From JAXDMK01 sp963765955 (GTDB lineage: Bacteria; Actinomycetota; Acidimicrobiia; Acidimicrobiales; AC-14), in NCBI GenBank assembly GCA_963765955.1, contig CAVXYA010000010.1, positions 62,001 to 126,000 on the forward strand: a stretch of 64,000 nucleotides of DNA, written 5' to 3'. This document shows positions 15,751 to 24,524 of the stretch, piece after piece (the first letter of the stretch is position 1; the number at the start of each line of letters is the position of its first letter). The notes under the pieces were generated by a model, which did not search any database, was not told the origin of the DNA, and saw only the letters and a program-made list of their open reading frames with translations. The position numbers and the translations under genes are program-made.

Positions 15751-16427
15751 TCGACGCTGCGCTGGAGGAAGAACAGCACCGCCGCCACCCGGTGGTTGAT
15801 GTCGAGCTCCTCGCTCAGGCCGAGCTTGCGGAAGATCGAGTTGATGTGCTTCTCGACCGCCCGTTCCGACAGGAACAGGCTCGAGGCGATGGCGGCGTTG
15901 GTACGTCCGGTGGCCATCTGGGTGAGGACCTCGTGCTCCCGCTCGGTGAGCCCGTGCAGGCGGGAGCGCGACCGCCGGCGCTGGGCCTCCATCAGGGCGT
16001 CGACCACCTTGGGATCGAGGATCGATCCGCCATTGGCCACCTCCCGGATGGCCTCAGCCAGCTGCGCCGGTCGCCCCAACCGCTCCTTCAGCAGGTAGGC
16101 CAGGCTGTTCGAGCCGTGGCGCAGCAGCTCCAGGGCGTACTCCGGGTCGGCGTACTGCGACAGGATCACCACGCCGATCCGGGGGTACTTCTCCCGGACG
16201 TGGTGGGCGGCCTCGATGCCCTCGGCCCGGTGGGTGGGAGGCATCTTGATATCGAGGACGATGACGTCGGGCGAGGTCTCCTCGATGACGACCATCAACT
16301 CCTGGGGGTTGCCGGCCAGGCCCACCACCTCGATGCCCGGAACGGCCGAGAGCACGCTGCGCGCCCCCTCCCGCACGAGGTATTCGTCGTCCGCGATCAC
16401 CACGCGGTAGGTCGAGGGCCCCGCCAT
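15747..16427 (-). CDS. NarL/LuxR-family response regulator
   Basis: 226 residues. The receiver domain (~6-125) has the acidic pair VVIADDEYLV and phospho-acceptor Asp59 in DVIVLDIKMP. The C-terminal LuxR-type HTH (~160-215) is LTEREHEVLTQMATGRTNAAIA then LSERAVEKHI. It is the likely partner of the HisKA_3 kinase nearby. ATG 16427 begins MAGPSTYRVVIADDE; a good ggaggtg lies ~16 nt upstream, so a slightly different start cannot be excluded. Confidence 0.93.
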   Translation of the reverse strand: MAGPSTYRVVIADDEYLVREGARSVLSAVPGIEVVGLAGNPQELMVVIEETSPDVIVLDIKMPPTHRAEGIEAAHHVREKYPRIGVVILSQYADPEYALELLRHGSNSLAYLLKERLGRPAQLAEAIREVANGGSILDPKVVDALMEAQRRRSRSRLHGLTEREHEVLTQMATGRTNAAIASSLFLSERAVEKHINSIFRKLGLSEELDINHRVAAVLFFLQRSVD

Positions 16428-16537
16428 GGCCGACCAGTGTTGCACCTCCGGCGGCAAATTGGGGTGGTAGCACCCGTACGGCAAGACACAGGCCATCACC
16501 ATTTCGGGTCGACGTCGGTTTGTGGCGGAATAGGGGC

Positions 16538-16744
16538 ATGCCGGACCAGGCCGCAGCTCTCGCAGTCGTCGCTTCCCCCCCGACGCTGTCGGACCGGGCT
16601 GGTCCTGCCCTCGACACGGACTCCGGCGGACGGGTGATCCCCCTCGACACCCGCCGCCGGCGTCCGTCTCCCGAGGTGATCGCCGCGTCCCGGGCCCTCC
16701 ACCCGTCGGCGATGTGGACCCGGGCCACGGACAAGACCGGGTAG
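16538..16744 (+). CDS. Small hypothetical protein
   Basis: 68 residues, from ATG 16538 preceded by aggggc, divergent from the response regulator. It contains GGRVIPLDTRRRRPSPEV and ALHPSAMW. There is no TM segment or recognised domain. The translation has a plausible amino-acid mix and a clean start, but high-GC DNA gives many spurious short frames, so it may not be a gene. Confidence 0.4.
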   Translation: MPDQAAALAVVASPPTLSDRAGPALDTDSGGRVIPLDTRRRRPSPEVIAASRALHPSAMWTRATDKTG

Positions 16745-16759
16745 GACCGAGGGCGGGCG

Positions 16760-19700
16760 CTACCCCTTCTTGAGGGGAGCCCAGGCCAGCAGCAGCCGCT
16801 TCTCGCCCACGCTGGGGAAGCGCACCACCGCCTCCGCCTTGTCGTCGGTGCCGATGATCTCCAGCACCACCCCTTCGCCCCACTTGGCGTGCACGACGTC
16901 GTCGCCCACCCGGATCCCGAGGCGCTCGGCGCCCGACGTGCGGGCCGGCGTGGCTGCCGGCCGGCTGGCGGCGTCGACCATCCGCTCCCGGTTGGCCCGG
17001 TAGCCGCCGCCATAGGACCCGCTTCCGCCCCCGCCGCCGCCCGAACCCCGGCGCCGGCTGCCCTCGATCATGTCGGTGAGGTGCTCGGGGATCTCCTTCA
17101 GGAACCGGCTGGGCGGGTTGTACTGCGTCGACCCGAAGAGCATCCGGCTCCAGGCGTGGGAGAGGTAGAGCCGGCGCCGGGCCCGGGTGATGCCCACGTA
17201 GCAAAGGCGGCGCTCCTCCTCCAGCTCGGCCGGCTCGCCCAGCGACCGCAGGTGGGGGAAGACGCCGTCCTCCAGGCCGATCATGAACACACCGTCGAAC
17301 TCGAGGCCCTTGGCCGTGTGGAGGGTCATGAGCACCACCGACGACTCGTCGGGGTCGAGCTGGTCGGAGTCGGCCACCAGGCTCACCCCTTCCAGGAACT
17401 CGGAGATGCCGGCCGGCCGGCCCTCCTCGGTGGCCTCCTCCTCGAAGGAGCGGGCGAAGCCGACCAGCTCGGCCAGGTTCTCCAGCCGGCCCTCGGCCTC
17501 GATGGATCGCTCGGCTTCGAGCTCGGCCCGGTAGCCGGTGACCCGCAGCACGGCCTCCAGGGTGGCCGCCGGGCCCCGGTCGTCGGCCCGCAGCTCGTCG
17601 AGCAGGCCCACCAGCTCGCGGATGCCCGACAGGGCCCGTCCCCCGACGCCGGCCTCCTCGGCCTTGGCCAGGGCGTCGACCAGGGGGCGGCCCTGGGCCG
17701 CGGCCCACGCCTCCAGCCGGGAGATGCTGGTGTCGCCCACCCCCCGCTTGGGCACGTTGACGATGCGCCGCAGCGACACCTCGTCGGTGGGGTTCACCAC
17801 CGCCCGCAGGTAGGCGAGGGCGTCCTTGACCTCCCGCCGCTCGTAGAAGCGGGTGCCGCCCACCACCTTGTAGGGGATGTTGAGCCGCACCAGGTGCTCC
17901 TCCAGCACCCGGCTCTGGGCGTTGGTGCGGTAGAAGACGGCCATATCCGACCATCGCCAGCCCTCCGACCCGTGCAGCCGCAGCATCTCCCGGCCGGCCC
18001 AGGCGGCCTCGTCGGCCTCGTCCTCGGCGAAGTAGCGCTGGATCAGCTCGCCACCGATCTGCTCCGTCCACAGGGCCTTGGGCTTGCGCTCGAGGTTGTT
18101 GGCGATCACCGAGTTGGCCGCGTCGAGGATCGTCTGCGTCGACCGGTAGTTCTGCTCGAGCACGATCATGGTGGCGTCGGGGAACGAGTCCTCGAACTCC
18201 AGGATGTTCCGGATGTCGGCCCCGCGAAAGCGATAGACGCTGTTGTGGACCAATACGCCGCCGGCCAGGTACGTGTGTGTGGCGTCCACCTCCAGGTCGT
18301 ACACCGGCCCGTCGTAGTGCTCGACCTCGACCGTGTCGACCCGCGCCGGCGTGAGGGCGCCGTCCCTCTCGACGAGCACAGTCATGCCCACCCGAACGTG
18401 CGAGAGGGGGACGAAGTCGTAGATCCCGTCGCCGACTGCAGCCCGCCGGTGGATGCCGATCCCCGCGGCCGACGATGCCGCTTGGGCCAGTGCCAAGGCC
18501 TCGGTGTAGCTCTTCCGGCTGGTCTCGAAGCGCACCGAGGCCGTCTTGGCCGGACGGATCTGGAACCCGGCCCGGGTGAGCCGGTCGGCCAGGTCGAGGC
18601 GGTTGGTCGACCACTGGACCCGGTGGTACGGGAACGCGCCGCGGCGGTCGGAGAACATGGTCAGGTTCATGGACTGCCGGTTCCGCCCGTTCTGCGGACG
18701 GTGGTGGGGGAAATCGCGATGCAGGTCGAGGTCGTCCATCAGCCGCTTGGCCCGGCTGGCGGTGTCGAGCTCGAGGTAGAGCCGCTCGAGTAACTCGTCG
18801 CTCATGACCAGCTCCCGGCCGAGGCCGTGGAAGCAGGTGGTGGGCAGCCCGTACTCGGCCGCGTAGAACGCCTCCCAGTAGGCGGCGTCGGCCCGGGAGC
18901 CGCAGAGCCGCAGGATCCAGGCCGCGTCGCCGTGCTCCCCGTTCACCCGGACCCGGAGGCCGAGATCCTCCTCGCCGGCGCTCCGGGGGCGCATCGACTT
19001 GGCCAGGCCCAACCGATACCCACGGTCGGCCCGGAACATCAAGTACACGAGATAGCCGCCGGGTTCCCTCGACTGTCGGGCGAGCAGGACGTGGTGCGGC
19101 GTACCCCGCACCGACCTTCCCCCCGCGGTGATCCGATACATCCGGCCCTCGTAGCGACCACGCATCACCGTCGTGACCGCGCCCGGCTGGGCGGCCAGGT
19201 GTCCCCGGGTGCCGAGCACCTCGTCGCCCTTGACAATCTCTTCGATCGGCGTGGAACCGGTGGGCGTGGCCACCAGCGTTCCCGGCGGCAGGCACTGGTC
19301 GGAGTCACCGACCACGCAGATGTTGCGGTGGCGGTTGGCCAGCAGCTTGACCAGCTCGTTCTGGGCCTTGTTGGTGTCCTGGTACTCGTCGACGAGCACG
19401 TGCTTGAACCGCTCCTGGTACTGCTCGAGCACGTCGGGCGCCTTGCGCAGGAGCTCGACGGCCTTGGTGAGCAGGTCGTCGAAGTCCATGGCGTTGGCGT
19501 CGACCAGCCGGCGTTGGTACTCCCGGTAGACCTCGGCGATTCGGCGCTCGTAGATGCTGCGGGCCCGGTCGGCGTAGGCGTCGACCCCCACCAGCTCGTT
19601 CTTGGCCGCGCTGATCACGGCGTGGACGGTGCGGGGCGGGAACTTCTTGGGGTCGATGTTGAGGTCGCGCAAGACGTAGGCGGTGAGGCGCTCGGCATCG

Positions 19701-20086
19701 GACTGGTCGTAGATGGTGAACGACGACGAGTAGCCCAGCCGGGAAGCGTCGCGCCGCAGGATGCGAACGCAGGCGGAGTGGAAGGTGGACACCCACATCT
19801 TCTGCGCCACCGGCCCCACCAGCGCCCCCACCCGGTGCTTCATCTCGTCGGCGGCCTTGTTGGTGAAGGTGATGGCCAGGATCTCGAAGGGGGAGACGCC
19901 CTGCTCCCGGATCAGCCAGCCCACCCTCGACGTGAGCACCCGGGTCTTGCCCGAGCCCGCCCCGGCGATGATCAGCAGGGGCCCACCGGGGTGGGTGACC
20001 GCCTCCCGCTGGACGGGATTCAGGTTGTCGAGGAGGGCGGGACGCTCCGGCATGGCCCGATCCAGGTTACCGGCCGACTCCGACAT
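16760..20086 (-). CDS. pcrA: ATP-dependent DNA helicase PcrA/UvrD with in-frame intein
   Basis: 1108 codons encode a superfamily 1 helicase interrupted by an intein (residues 265-615); the spliced protein is ~757 residues. Extein motifs are Walker A AGAGSGKT, motif Ia ITFTNKAADEM, Walker B VDEYQDTN, motif III VGDSDQ|SVYRFRGAD (split by the intein), motif IV QNYRST, motif V VVLMTLHTAKGLEFD and motif VI RLCYVGITRA. A Gly-rich linker and a C-terminal RNA-polymerase-binding-type Tudor module (GIRVGDDVVHAKWGEGVV) follow. It acts in nucleotide-excision repair and removal of RecA or stalled forks. ATG 20086 is used; ATG 20053 is also possible. Confidence 0.95.
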   Translation of the reverse strand: MSESAGNLDRAMPERPALLDNLNPVQREAVTHPGGPLLIIAGAGSGKTRVLTSRVGWLIREQGVSPFEILAITFTNKAADEMKHRVGALVGPVAQKMWVSTFHSACVRILRRDASRLGYSSSFTIYDQSDAERLTAYVLRDLNIDPKKFPPRTVHAVISAAKNELVGVDAYADRARSIYERRIAEVYREYQRRLVDANAMDFDDLLTKAVELLRKAPDVLEQYQERFKHVLVDEYQDTNKAQNELVKLLANRHRNICVVGDSDQCLPPGTLVATPTGSTPIEEIVKGDEVLGTRGHLAAQPGAVTTVMRGRYEGRMYRITAGGRSVRGTPHHVLLARQSREPGGYLVYLMFRADRGYRLGLAKSMRPRSAGEEDLGLRVRVNGEHGDAAWILRLCGSRADAAYWEAFYAAEYGLPTTCFHGLGRELVMSDELLERLYLELDTASRAKRLMDDLDLHRDFPHHRPQNGRNRQSMNLTMFSDRRGAFPYHRVQWSTNRLDLADRLTRAGFQIRPAKTASVRFETSRKSYTEALALAQAASSAAGIGIHRRAAVGDGIYDFVPLSHVRVGMTVLVERDGALTPARVDTVEVEHYDGPVYDLEVDATHTYLAGGVLVHNSVYRFRGADIRNILEFEDSFPDATMIVLEQNYRSTQTILDAANSVIANNLERKPKALWTEQIGGELIQRYFAEDEADEAAWAGREMLRLHGSEGWRWSDMAVFYRTNAQSRVLEEHLVRLNIPYKVVGGTRFYERREVKDALAYLRAVVNPTDEVSLRRIVNVPKRGVGDTSISRLEAWAAAQGRPLVDALAKAEEAGVGGRALSGIRELVGLLDELRADDRGPAATLEAVLRVTGYRAELEAERSIEAEGRLENLAELVGFARSFEEEATEEGRPAGISEFLEGVSLVADSDQLDPDESSVVLMTLHTAKGLEFDGVFMIGLEDGVFPHLRSLGEPAELEEERRLCYVGITRARRRLYLSHAWSRMLFGSTQYNPPSRFLKEIPEHLTDMIEGSRRRGSGGGGGGSGSYGGGYRANRERMVDAASRPAATPARTSGAERLGIRVGDDVVHAKWGEGVVLEIIGTDDKAEAVVRFPSVGEKRLLLAWAPLKKG
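18242..19294 (-). other. Intein inserted in helicase motif III of PcrA
   Basis: 351 residues, starting CLPPGTLVATPTG (Cys1, block A) and ending YDLEVDATHTYLAGGVLVHN (blocks F and G, His-Asn), followed by Ser+1. Block B is RSVRGTPHHVLL (TxxH). All splicing residues are present, so splicing should be active. The ~200-residue middle has no LAGLIDADG decapeptide. It opens with YLVYLMF ... GYRLGLAK and has SRADAAYWEAFYAAEYGLPT further on, which loosely resembles a GIY-YIG-type nuclease layout. The insertion point, between DQ and SVYRFRG, is at the ATP-sensing motif. Confidence 0.93.
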
Positions 20087-20111
20087 CGACGGGTACCCGC
20101 CCGCCCCCCGA

Positions 20112-21674
20112 TCAGTCGGTCGTCAGGTTCTCGGTCGTCCGCCGGGGGGGTGAAGTTCTCGTCGCCTCCAGGCCCGCCTCATCCCCGATCGAAGGCTGAG
20201 CCTGGGGCGTGGACGATCGGGCGATGGAGCGCATCCGCCCCCAGGCCAGGGCCGTCCCGGTGAGCACGAGGGGCAGGGCCGGCACCCCGTAGCGAGGATC
20301 CGAGGTCGACGTGGCCACCGAGAGAACGATGATGCCAATGCCGTACCCGACCCACAGCAGCGAGTCCGCGTTCGCCCGCAGCGGCGCCCGCCATCGCGGG
20401 ACCAGCGCCAGCAGCACCACCAAACCGAAGCCCAGGCCCGCGACCGTCGCGGGGACGGTCATGATCCTCGAATGCCAGAAGAGCGCGGTCGCCAGCTGCC
20501 CGCCCCGGGTGCTGGCCACCACGGTGCGGTCGGCGGCACGGAGATCACCGCCCGCCATCGTCGGCTGGCACAGCCACGGCTGGTAGTCGCCGGGGAGGCG
20601 GGGCCCCTGTGGATCGGGCTTGGGCACCTTCCACAGATTGGCCAGGCAGGTGACCCGGTCGCTCTGGTAGCCAGGCAGCAGGAAGGACCAGGTGTCCTCG
20701 GCGACCGCCCAGGTGTAGGCGGCCGGCTGGGCCCGCAGCGCCTTGCGGGCGAAGGCGGCGAACATCGGGTCGTGCTCCGGGCCGCCGAACTGGCTGTTGG
20801 GGCCAGGGCTCCAGAGGTACAGGTCCGGGTCGAGCCGCTCGCCGAGGGGCTGGGACGGGCACAGTTGCCGCTCGGCGGCGGTCAGGTCGGGCACCTTGTC
20901 GCATTCCACGAAGGTGGACACGCGCGACCAGAGGAACCGTCCGCTGTAGGTGCCGAGCGAGTAGACGCCGTAGGTGTCGTGGTACCAGACCAGGTAGCCG
21001 CCCACGGGGACGAGCGCGCAGACGGCGAAGGCCATGACCCGCACCGCGGCTGGCCTCAGCCGAACGAGGAAGGGTGCCGGGCGGTTTCCGAGCGACCGGA
21101 TGAGGATGTACAACCCGGGCAGCGCCAGCAGCGGCAGGCCGACGGCGCGGGTCAGCCCGGCCCCGGTGAGGACCAGCCCCGCGATCGCGCAGGTCAGCTT
21201 CCCCGGCCGGTCCTTCGCGGTCAGCACCAGCAGGCCCGTGACCGCCAGCGTGGCGTAGAGCGTTTCGGACAGGACATGGTGCTCGACGACGATCGTGCGG
21301 GCGTCGAGGACAACGGGCGCCACCGCCAGCAGGGCAACCAGCCGCGACACCCCCCTGCGCTGCAGGTAGGCGTAGCACGCGACCGGGATGGCGAGGCCGG
21401 CCAGGTGCTGGAGCAGCGGGATGAGCTCCAGCGGTCGGACCGGCAGCATCTGCAGCAGCTGGAGGGCGAAGGAGTAGCCGTACGGGCTGCGCGAGTCGGG
21501 CACGTGGCGGATGGCGTGGGCGAAATACACCGTGCTGTCGCCGAAGTACCAAAAGGCCGGCCGGTACGCCCGCATCATCGCCAGGCGTAGTCCGGCCCCG
21601 ACCAGCAGCAGCACCACCAGCGGCCAGTGCCGCCGGAGCCGGGCAAGCGCCCCGAAGCGGGGATCCACGACCAC
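20112..21674 (-). CDS. Polytopic GT-C-type glycosyltransferase-like protein
   Basis: 520 residues from GTG 21674, about ten or more hydrophobic segments. The first periplasmic loop holds AFWYFGDSTVYFAHA, where the Asp in FGDS takes the place of the catalytic acidic residue of ArnT/PMT-like (PF13231-type) transferases. A large extracytoplasmic loop with several Cys (VECDKVPD, RQLCPSQP, TCLANLW, LCQPTM) lies between TM clusters, and the tail is Ser/Thr/Pro-rich. It probably transfers a sugar from a polyprenyl-phosphate donor to an envelope acceptor; donor and acceptor are unknown. It is divergent from the dehydrogenase at 21797. Confidence 0.72.
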   Translation of the reverse strand: MVVDPRFGALARLRRHWPLVVLLLVGAGLRLAMMRAYRPAFWYFGDSTVYFAHAIRHVPDSRSPYGYSFALQLLQMLPVRPLELIPLLQHLAGLAIPVACYAYLQRRGVSRLVALLAVAPVVLDARTIVVEHHVLSETLYATLAVTGLLVLTAKDRPGKLTCAIAGLVLTGAGLTRAVGLPLLALPGLYILIRSLGNRPAPFLVRLRPAAVRVMAFAVCALVPVGGYLVWYHDTYGVYSLGTYSGRFLWSRVSTFVECDKVPDLTAAERQLCPSQPLGERLDPDLYLWSPGPNSQFGGPEHDPMFAAFARKALRAQPAAYTWAVAEDTWSFLLPGYQSDRVTCLANLWKVPKPDPQGPRLPGDYQPWLCQPTMAGGDLRAADRTVVASTRGGQLATALFWHSRIMTVPATVAGLGFGLVVLLALVPRWRAPLRANADSLLWVGYGIGIIVLSVATSTSDPRYGVPALPLVLTGTALAWGRMRSIARSSTPQAQPSIGDEAGLEATRTSPPRRTTENLTTD

Positions 21675-21796
21675 CGCGCCATCCTGTCGCTTGGCGCTGG
21701 GTGGCGCCCGTCCCGCGGCGCAGCGCCCGCGCCCGACGGCGCCGGAGGGCGTCTCCGCAGCGTTCGAGGGCGCTCACGAGGGGGTAGGCGCACACA

Positions 21797-22951
21797 ATGC
21801 GAGCGGTGGTGTGGCACGGCAAGAACGACGTGTCGGTCGACGAGGTCCCCGATCCCACGATCGAGGAGCCCACCGACGCCATCATCCGGGTCACGTCGAC
21901 CGCCATCTGCGGGTCCGATCTCCACCTGTTCACCAAGCTGTGGCCGGTGATGGACGACGGCGACATCCTCGGCCACGAGGCGCTGGGGGTGGTCGTCGAG
22001 GTGGGGTCCGAGGTCACCCACGTCCAGCCCGGCGACCGGGTGGTCGTCCCCTTCAACATCTCGTGCGGGTGGTGCCTCCAATGCCAGGACCGGATGTACT
22101 CGCAGTGCGAGACCACCCAGAACACCCTGGTCCGCAAGGCCGGCAGCCTGTTCGGCTACACCAAGCTGTACGGGCACGTCCCTGGCGCCCAGGCGGAGTT
22201 CCTGCGAGTGCCCCAGGCCCAGTTCGGCCCGATCAAGGTGCCGGACGGGGCGCCCGACCTGCGCTACGTCCTGCTCGCCGACGTGCTCCCCACCGCCTGG
22301 CAGGCGGTGGAGTACGCCGGGGTGCGCCCGGGCGACACCGTGTCGGTGCACGGGTTGGGGCCCATCGGCCAGATGGCGGCCCGCATCGCCCTGCACAAGG
22401 GGGCGGAGCGGGTGATCGGCATCGACCGGGTGCCCGAGCGCCTGGAGATGGCCGCCCGCCACGGCGTCGAAACCCTCGACTTCGGCGACGTGCGGGACGC
22501 CACCGAGGCCGTCGCCGAGCTCACCCGGGGGGCCCTGTGCCACGCCGCCATCGACGCGGTGGGGATGGAGGCGTCAGGGTCCTTGCGGGACTCGGTCCTG
22601 CAGGCCACCAAGGTCCAGCCCGACAAGCTGGCCGCCCTCCACAGCGCCTTGGGGACCGTTCGCCGGGGCGGCACGCTGTCGATATCCGGCGTCTACGGGG
22701 GGCCGTTCCCGATGTTCCCGCTGGGCGACCTGTTCGACAAGCAGATCACCGTCCGCATGGGCCAGGCCAACGTGAAGCGGTGGGTCGACGACATCGTCCC
22801 CCTCATCTCGGGCGACGACGACCCCCTCGGGGTCGACGACCTCGTCACCCACCGCATGCCGATCGACCAGGCCCCCTACGCCTACGAGATCTTCCAGAAG
22901 AAGATGGACGGCTGCGTCAAGGTCGTGCTGGAACCGGGCGCACTCAGCTAG
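21797..22951 (+). CDS. Zinc-dependent alcohol dehydrogenase (MDR family)
   Basis: 384 residues from ATG 21797. Catalytic zinc ligands are CGSDLH and GHEALGVV; the structural zinc loop (CGWCLQCQDRMYSQC) has four Cys. The NAD(P) Rossmann motif is VHGLGPIGQMAARIA. The insert with FGYTKLYGHVPGAQAEF places it near the glutathione-independent formaldehyde dehydrogenase-like or threonine dehydrogenase-like subgroup. The substrate is unclear. It is monocistronic and ends 9 nt from the convergent guaA. Confidence 0.9.
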   Translation: MRAVVWHGKNDVSVDEVPDPTIEEPTDAIIRVTSTAICGSDLHLFTKLWPVMDDGDILGHEALGVVVEVGSEVTHVQPGDRVVVPFNISCGWCLQCQDRMYSQCETTQNTLVRKAGSLFGYTKLYGHVPGAQAEFLRVPQAQFGPIKVPDGAPDLRYVLLADVLPTAWQAVEYAGVRPGDTVSVHGLGPIGQMAARIALHKGAERVIGIDRVPERLEMAARHGVETLDFGDVRDATEAVAELTRGALCHAAIDAVGMEASGSLRDSVLQATKVQPDKLAALHSALGTVRRGGTLSISGVYGGPFPMFPLGDLFDKQITVRMGQANVKRWVDDIVPLISGDDDPLGVDDLVTHRMPIDQAPYAYEIFQKKMDGCVKVVLEPGALS

Positions 22952-22960
22952 ACGGGCGCC

Positions 22961-24490
22961 CTACTCCCACTCGATCGTGCCGGGGGGCTTGGACGTGATG
23001 TCGAGGGCCACCCGGTTCACGCCCGGGACCTCGGCGATGATGCGACTCGACAGGCGTTCGAGCAGGTTGGGGGGCAGGCGGGCCCAGTCGGCGGTCATGG
23101 CGTCGTCGCTGGTGACGGCCCGGATGACGATGGGGTAGGCGAACGTGCGCTCGTCGCCCATCACGCCCACCGTGCGCACCGCCGGCAACACCGCGAAGCT
23201 CTGCCACAGCTCGCGGTAGAGGCCGGCCCGCTTGACCTCCTCGACCACGATGGCGTCGGCCCGGCGCAGGATCTCCAGCCGCTCGGGGGTGACCGTGCCC
23301 ACGATGCGCACCGCCAGCCCGGGTCCGGGGAACGGCTGGCGCCACACGATCTCCTCGGGCAGGCCCAGCTCCTCGCCCATGGCCCGCACCTCGTCCTTGA
23401 ACAGCAGGCGCAGGGGCTCGACCAGCTCGAACTGCATGTCGGCCGGCAGCCCCCCCACGTTGTGGTGGGACTTGATCCGGGCCGCGTCCTTGCTCCCGGA
23501 CTCGATGACGTCGGGGTAGAGGGTGCCCTGCACCAGGAAGCGGGCGTCCTCGTAGTCGATCGCCACCTCCTCGAAGACCCGGATGAACGTCTCGCCGATG
23601 GCCTTGCGCTTGGTCTCGGGGTCGATGACGTCGTCGAGCGCCTCCAGGAAGCGGTCGGACGCCTTCACGTGCACCAGGTCGACCTGGAACTGGCGGCGGA
23701 AGGTGTCCTCCACCTGCTCCGCCTCCCCTGACCGCATGAGGCCGGTGTCGACGAAGACACACGTGAGCTGGTCGCCGATGGCCTTGTGGACCAGCGCTGC
23801 CGCCACCGCCGAGTCGACGCCGCCCGAGAGCCCGCAGAGCACCCGCTCCCGGCCCACCTGGGCCCGGATGGCGTCCACCTGGGACTCGATGATCGACGTC
23901 ATGGTCCACCGGGGGGCGCACCCGCAGACGTCGTAGAGGAAGTGCTTGAGCACCTCCTGGCCTCTCGCCGTGTGGGCGACCTCGGGGTGGAACTGGACCC
24001 CGTAGATCCGCCGCTCGGCGTCCTCCAGGGCGGCCACCGGCACCACGTCGGTGCGGGCCGTCACCCGGAAGCCGGGCGGGGCCTGCACGATCGAGTCGCC
24101 GTGGCTCATCCACACGTCCTGGGTGGTGGGCAGGTCGGCGAAGAGGGCGGAGGGGCCGACCACCTCCAGGCCGGTGCGGCCGTACTCGGCGATATCGGTG
24201 CGGGCCACCACACCACCGAGCTGCTGGGCCACCAGCTGGGCGCCGTAGCAGATCCCCAGCACCGGGACCCCGGAGTCGTACACCGCCATGTCGAACGAGG
24301 GGGCCCCCTCGACGTGCACCGACGCCGGTCCCCCGCTGAAGATGATGCCGGCCGGCTTGCGAGCGAGGAGGTCGGCGAGGGGGACGTCGCGCGACACGAT
24401 CTCGCTGTAGACGTGGGCCTCTCGGACGCGCCGGGCGATCAGCTGGGCGTACTGGGCCCCGAAATCGACGACCAAAATGGTCTCGTCCAA
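22961..24490 (-). CDS. guaA: GMP synthase (glutamine-hydrolysing)
   Basis: 509 residues. The class I glutamine amidotransferase domain has the nucleophile Cys81 in LGICYGAQ and the His/Glu of VQFHPE. The ATP pyrophosphatase domain has the PP-loop LSGGVDSAVAAAL, and the C-terminal dimerisation domain ends KPPGTIEWE. It converts XMP to GMP. The start is TTG 24490 (MDETILVVDFGAQ). A TAGCCT hexamer sits 6 nt before it and no Shine-Dalgarno is seen, which suggests a leaderless transcript. guaB3 lies 1.3 kb upstream on the same strand with the TIR gene between them. Confidence 0.97.
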   Translation of the reverse strand: MDETILVVDFGAQYAQLIARRVREAHVYSEIVSRDVPLADLLARKPAGIIFSGGPASVHVEGAPSFDMAVYDSGVPVLGICYGAQLVAQQLGGVVARTDIAEYGRTGLEVVGPSALFADLPTTQDVWMSHGDSIVQAPPGFRVTARTDVVPVAALEDAERRIYGVQFHPEVAHTARGQEVLKHFLYDVCGCAPRWTMTSIIESQVDAIRAQVGRERVLCGLSGGVDSAVAAALVHKAIGDQLTCVFVDTGLMRSGEAEQVEDTFRRQFQVDLVHVKASDRFLEALDDVIDPETKRKAIGETFIRVFEEVAIDYEDARFLVQGTLYPDVIESGSKDAARIKSHHNVGGLPADMQFELVEPLRLLFKDEVRAMGEELGLPEEIVWRQPFPGPGLAVRIVGTVTPERLEILRRADAIVVEEVKRAGLYRELWQSFAVLPAVRTVGVMGDERTFAYPIVIRAVTSDDAMTADWARLPPNLLERLSSRIIAEVPGVNRVALDITSKPPGTIEWE

Positions 24491-24496
24491 GGCGCC

Positions 24497-24502
24497 AGGC
24501 TA
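24497..24502 (-). promoter_or_regulatory. Candidate -10 box of a leaderless guaA transcript
   Basis: TAGCCT (TAnnnT) on the minus strand ends 6 nt before the TTG start of guaA, the spacing typical of actinobacterial leaderless promoters, and no ribosome binding site precedes the start. No clear -35 hexamer is seen. This is inference from spacing only. Confidence 0.35.
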
Positions 24503-24524
24503 CCCGGCCGGGGAGGCAACCCGG

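Noticed and set aside
11491..16474. Identical 14-mer GGGGTGGTAGCACC at 11491-11504 and 16461-16474, both intergenic and near the two-component genes.
   Set aside because: A shared 14-mer is expected by chance in 64 kb of GC-rich DNA, and the flanks do not match. Not enough to call an operator.
16889..18793. A 634-codon open frame on the plus strand opposite pcrA, and similar long frames opposite groL, glmS and fusA.
   Set aside because: Low-complexity Gly/Arg/His/Val composition and exact antisense placement to well-identified genes; a consequence of high GC content.
18242..19294. Interruption of the helicase gene as an insertion sequence or fusion domain.
   Set aside because: The frame is continuous and ends in the intein splice motif (VHN|S) with Cys1 at the other end, so it is an intein.
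15747..19295. A very long minus-strand open frame covering the response regulator and much of the helicase.
   Set aside because: Only its first ~680 nt (15747-16427) is the real regulator; the rest is Arg/Gly/Pro-rich shadow sequence out of frame with the helicase.
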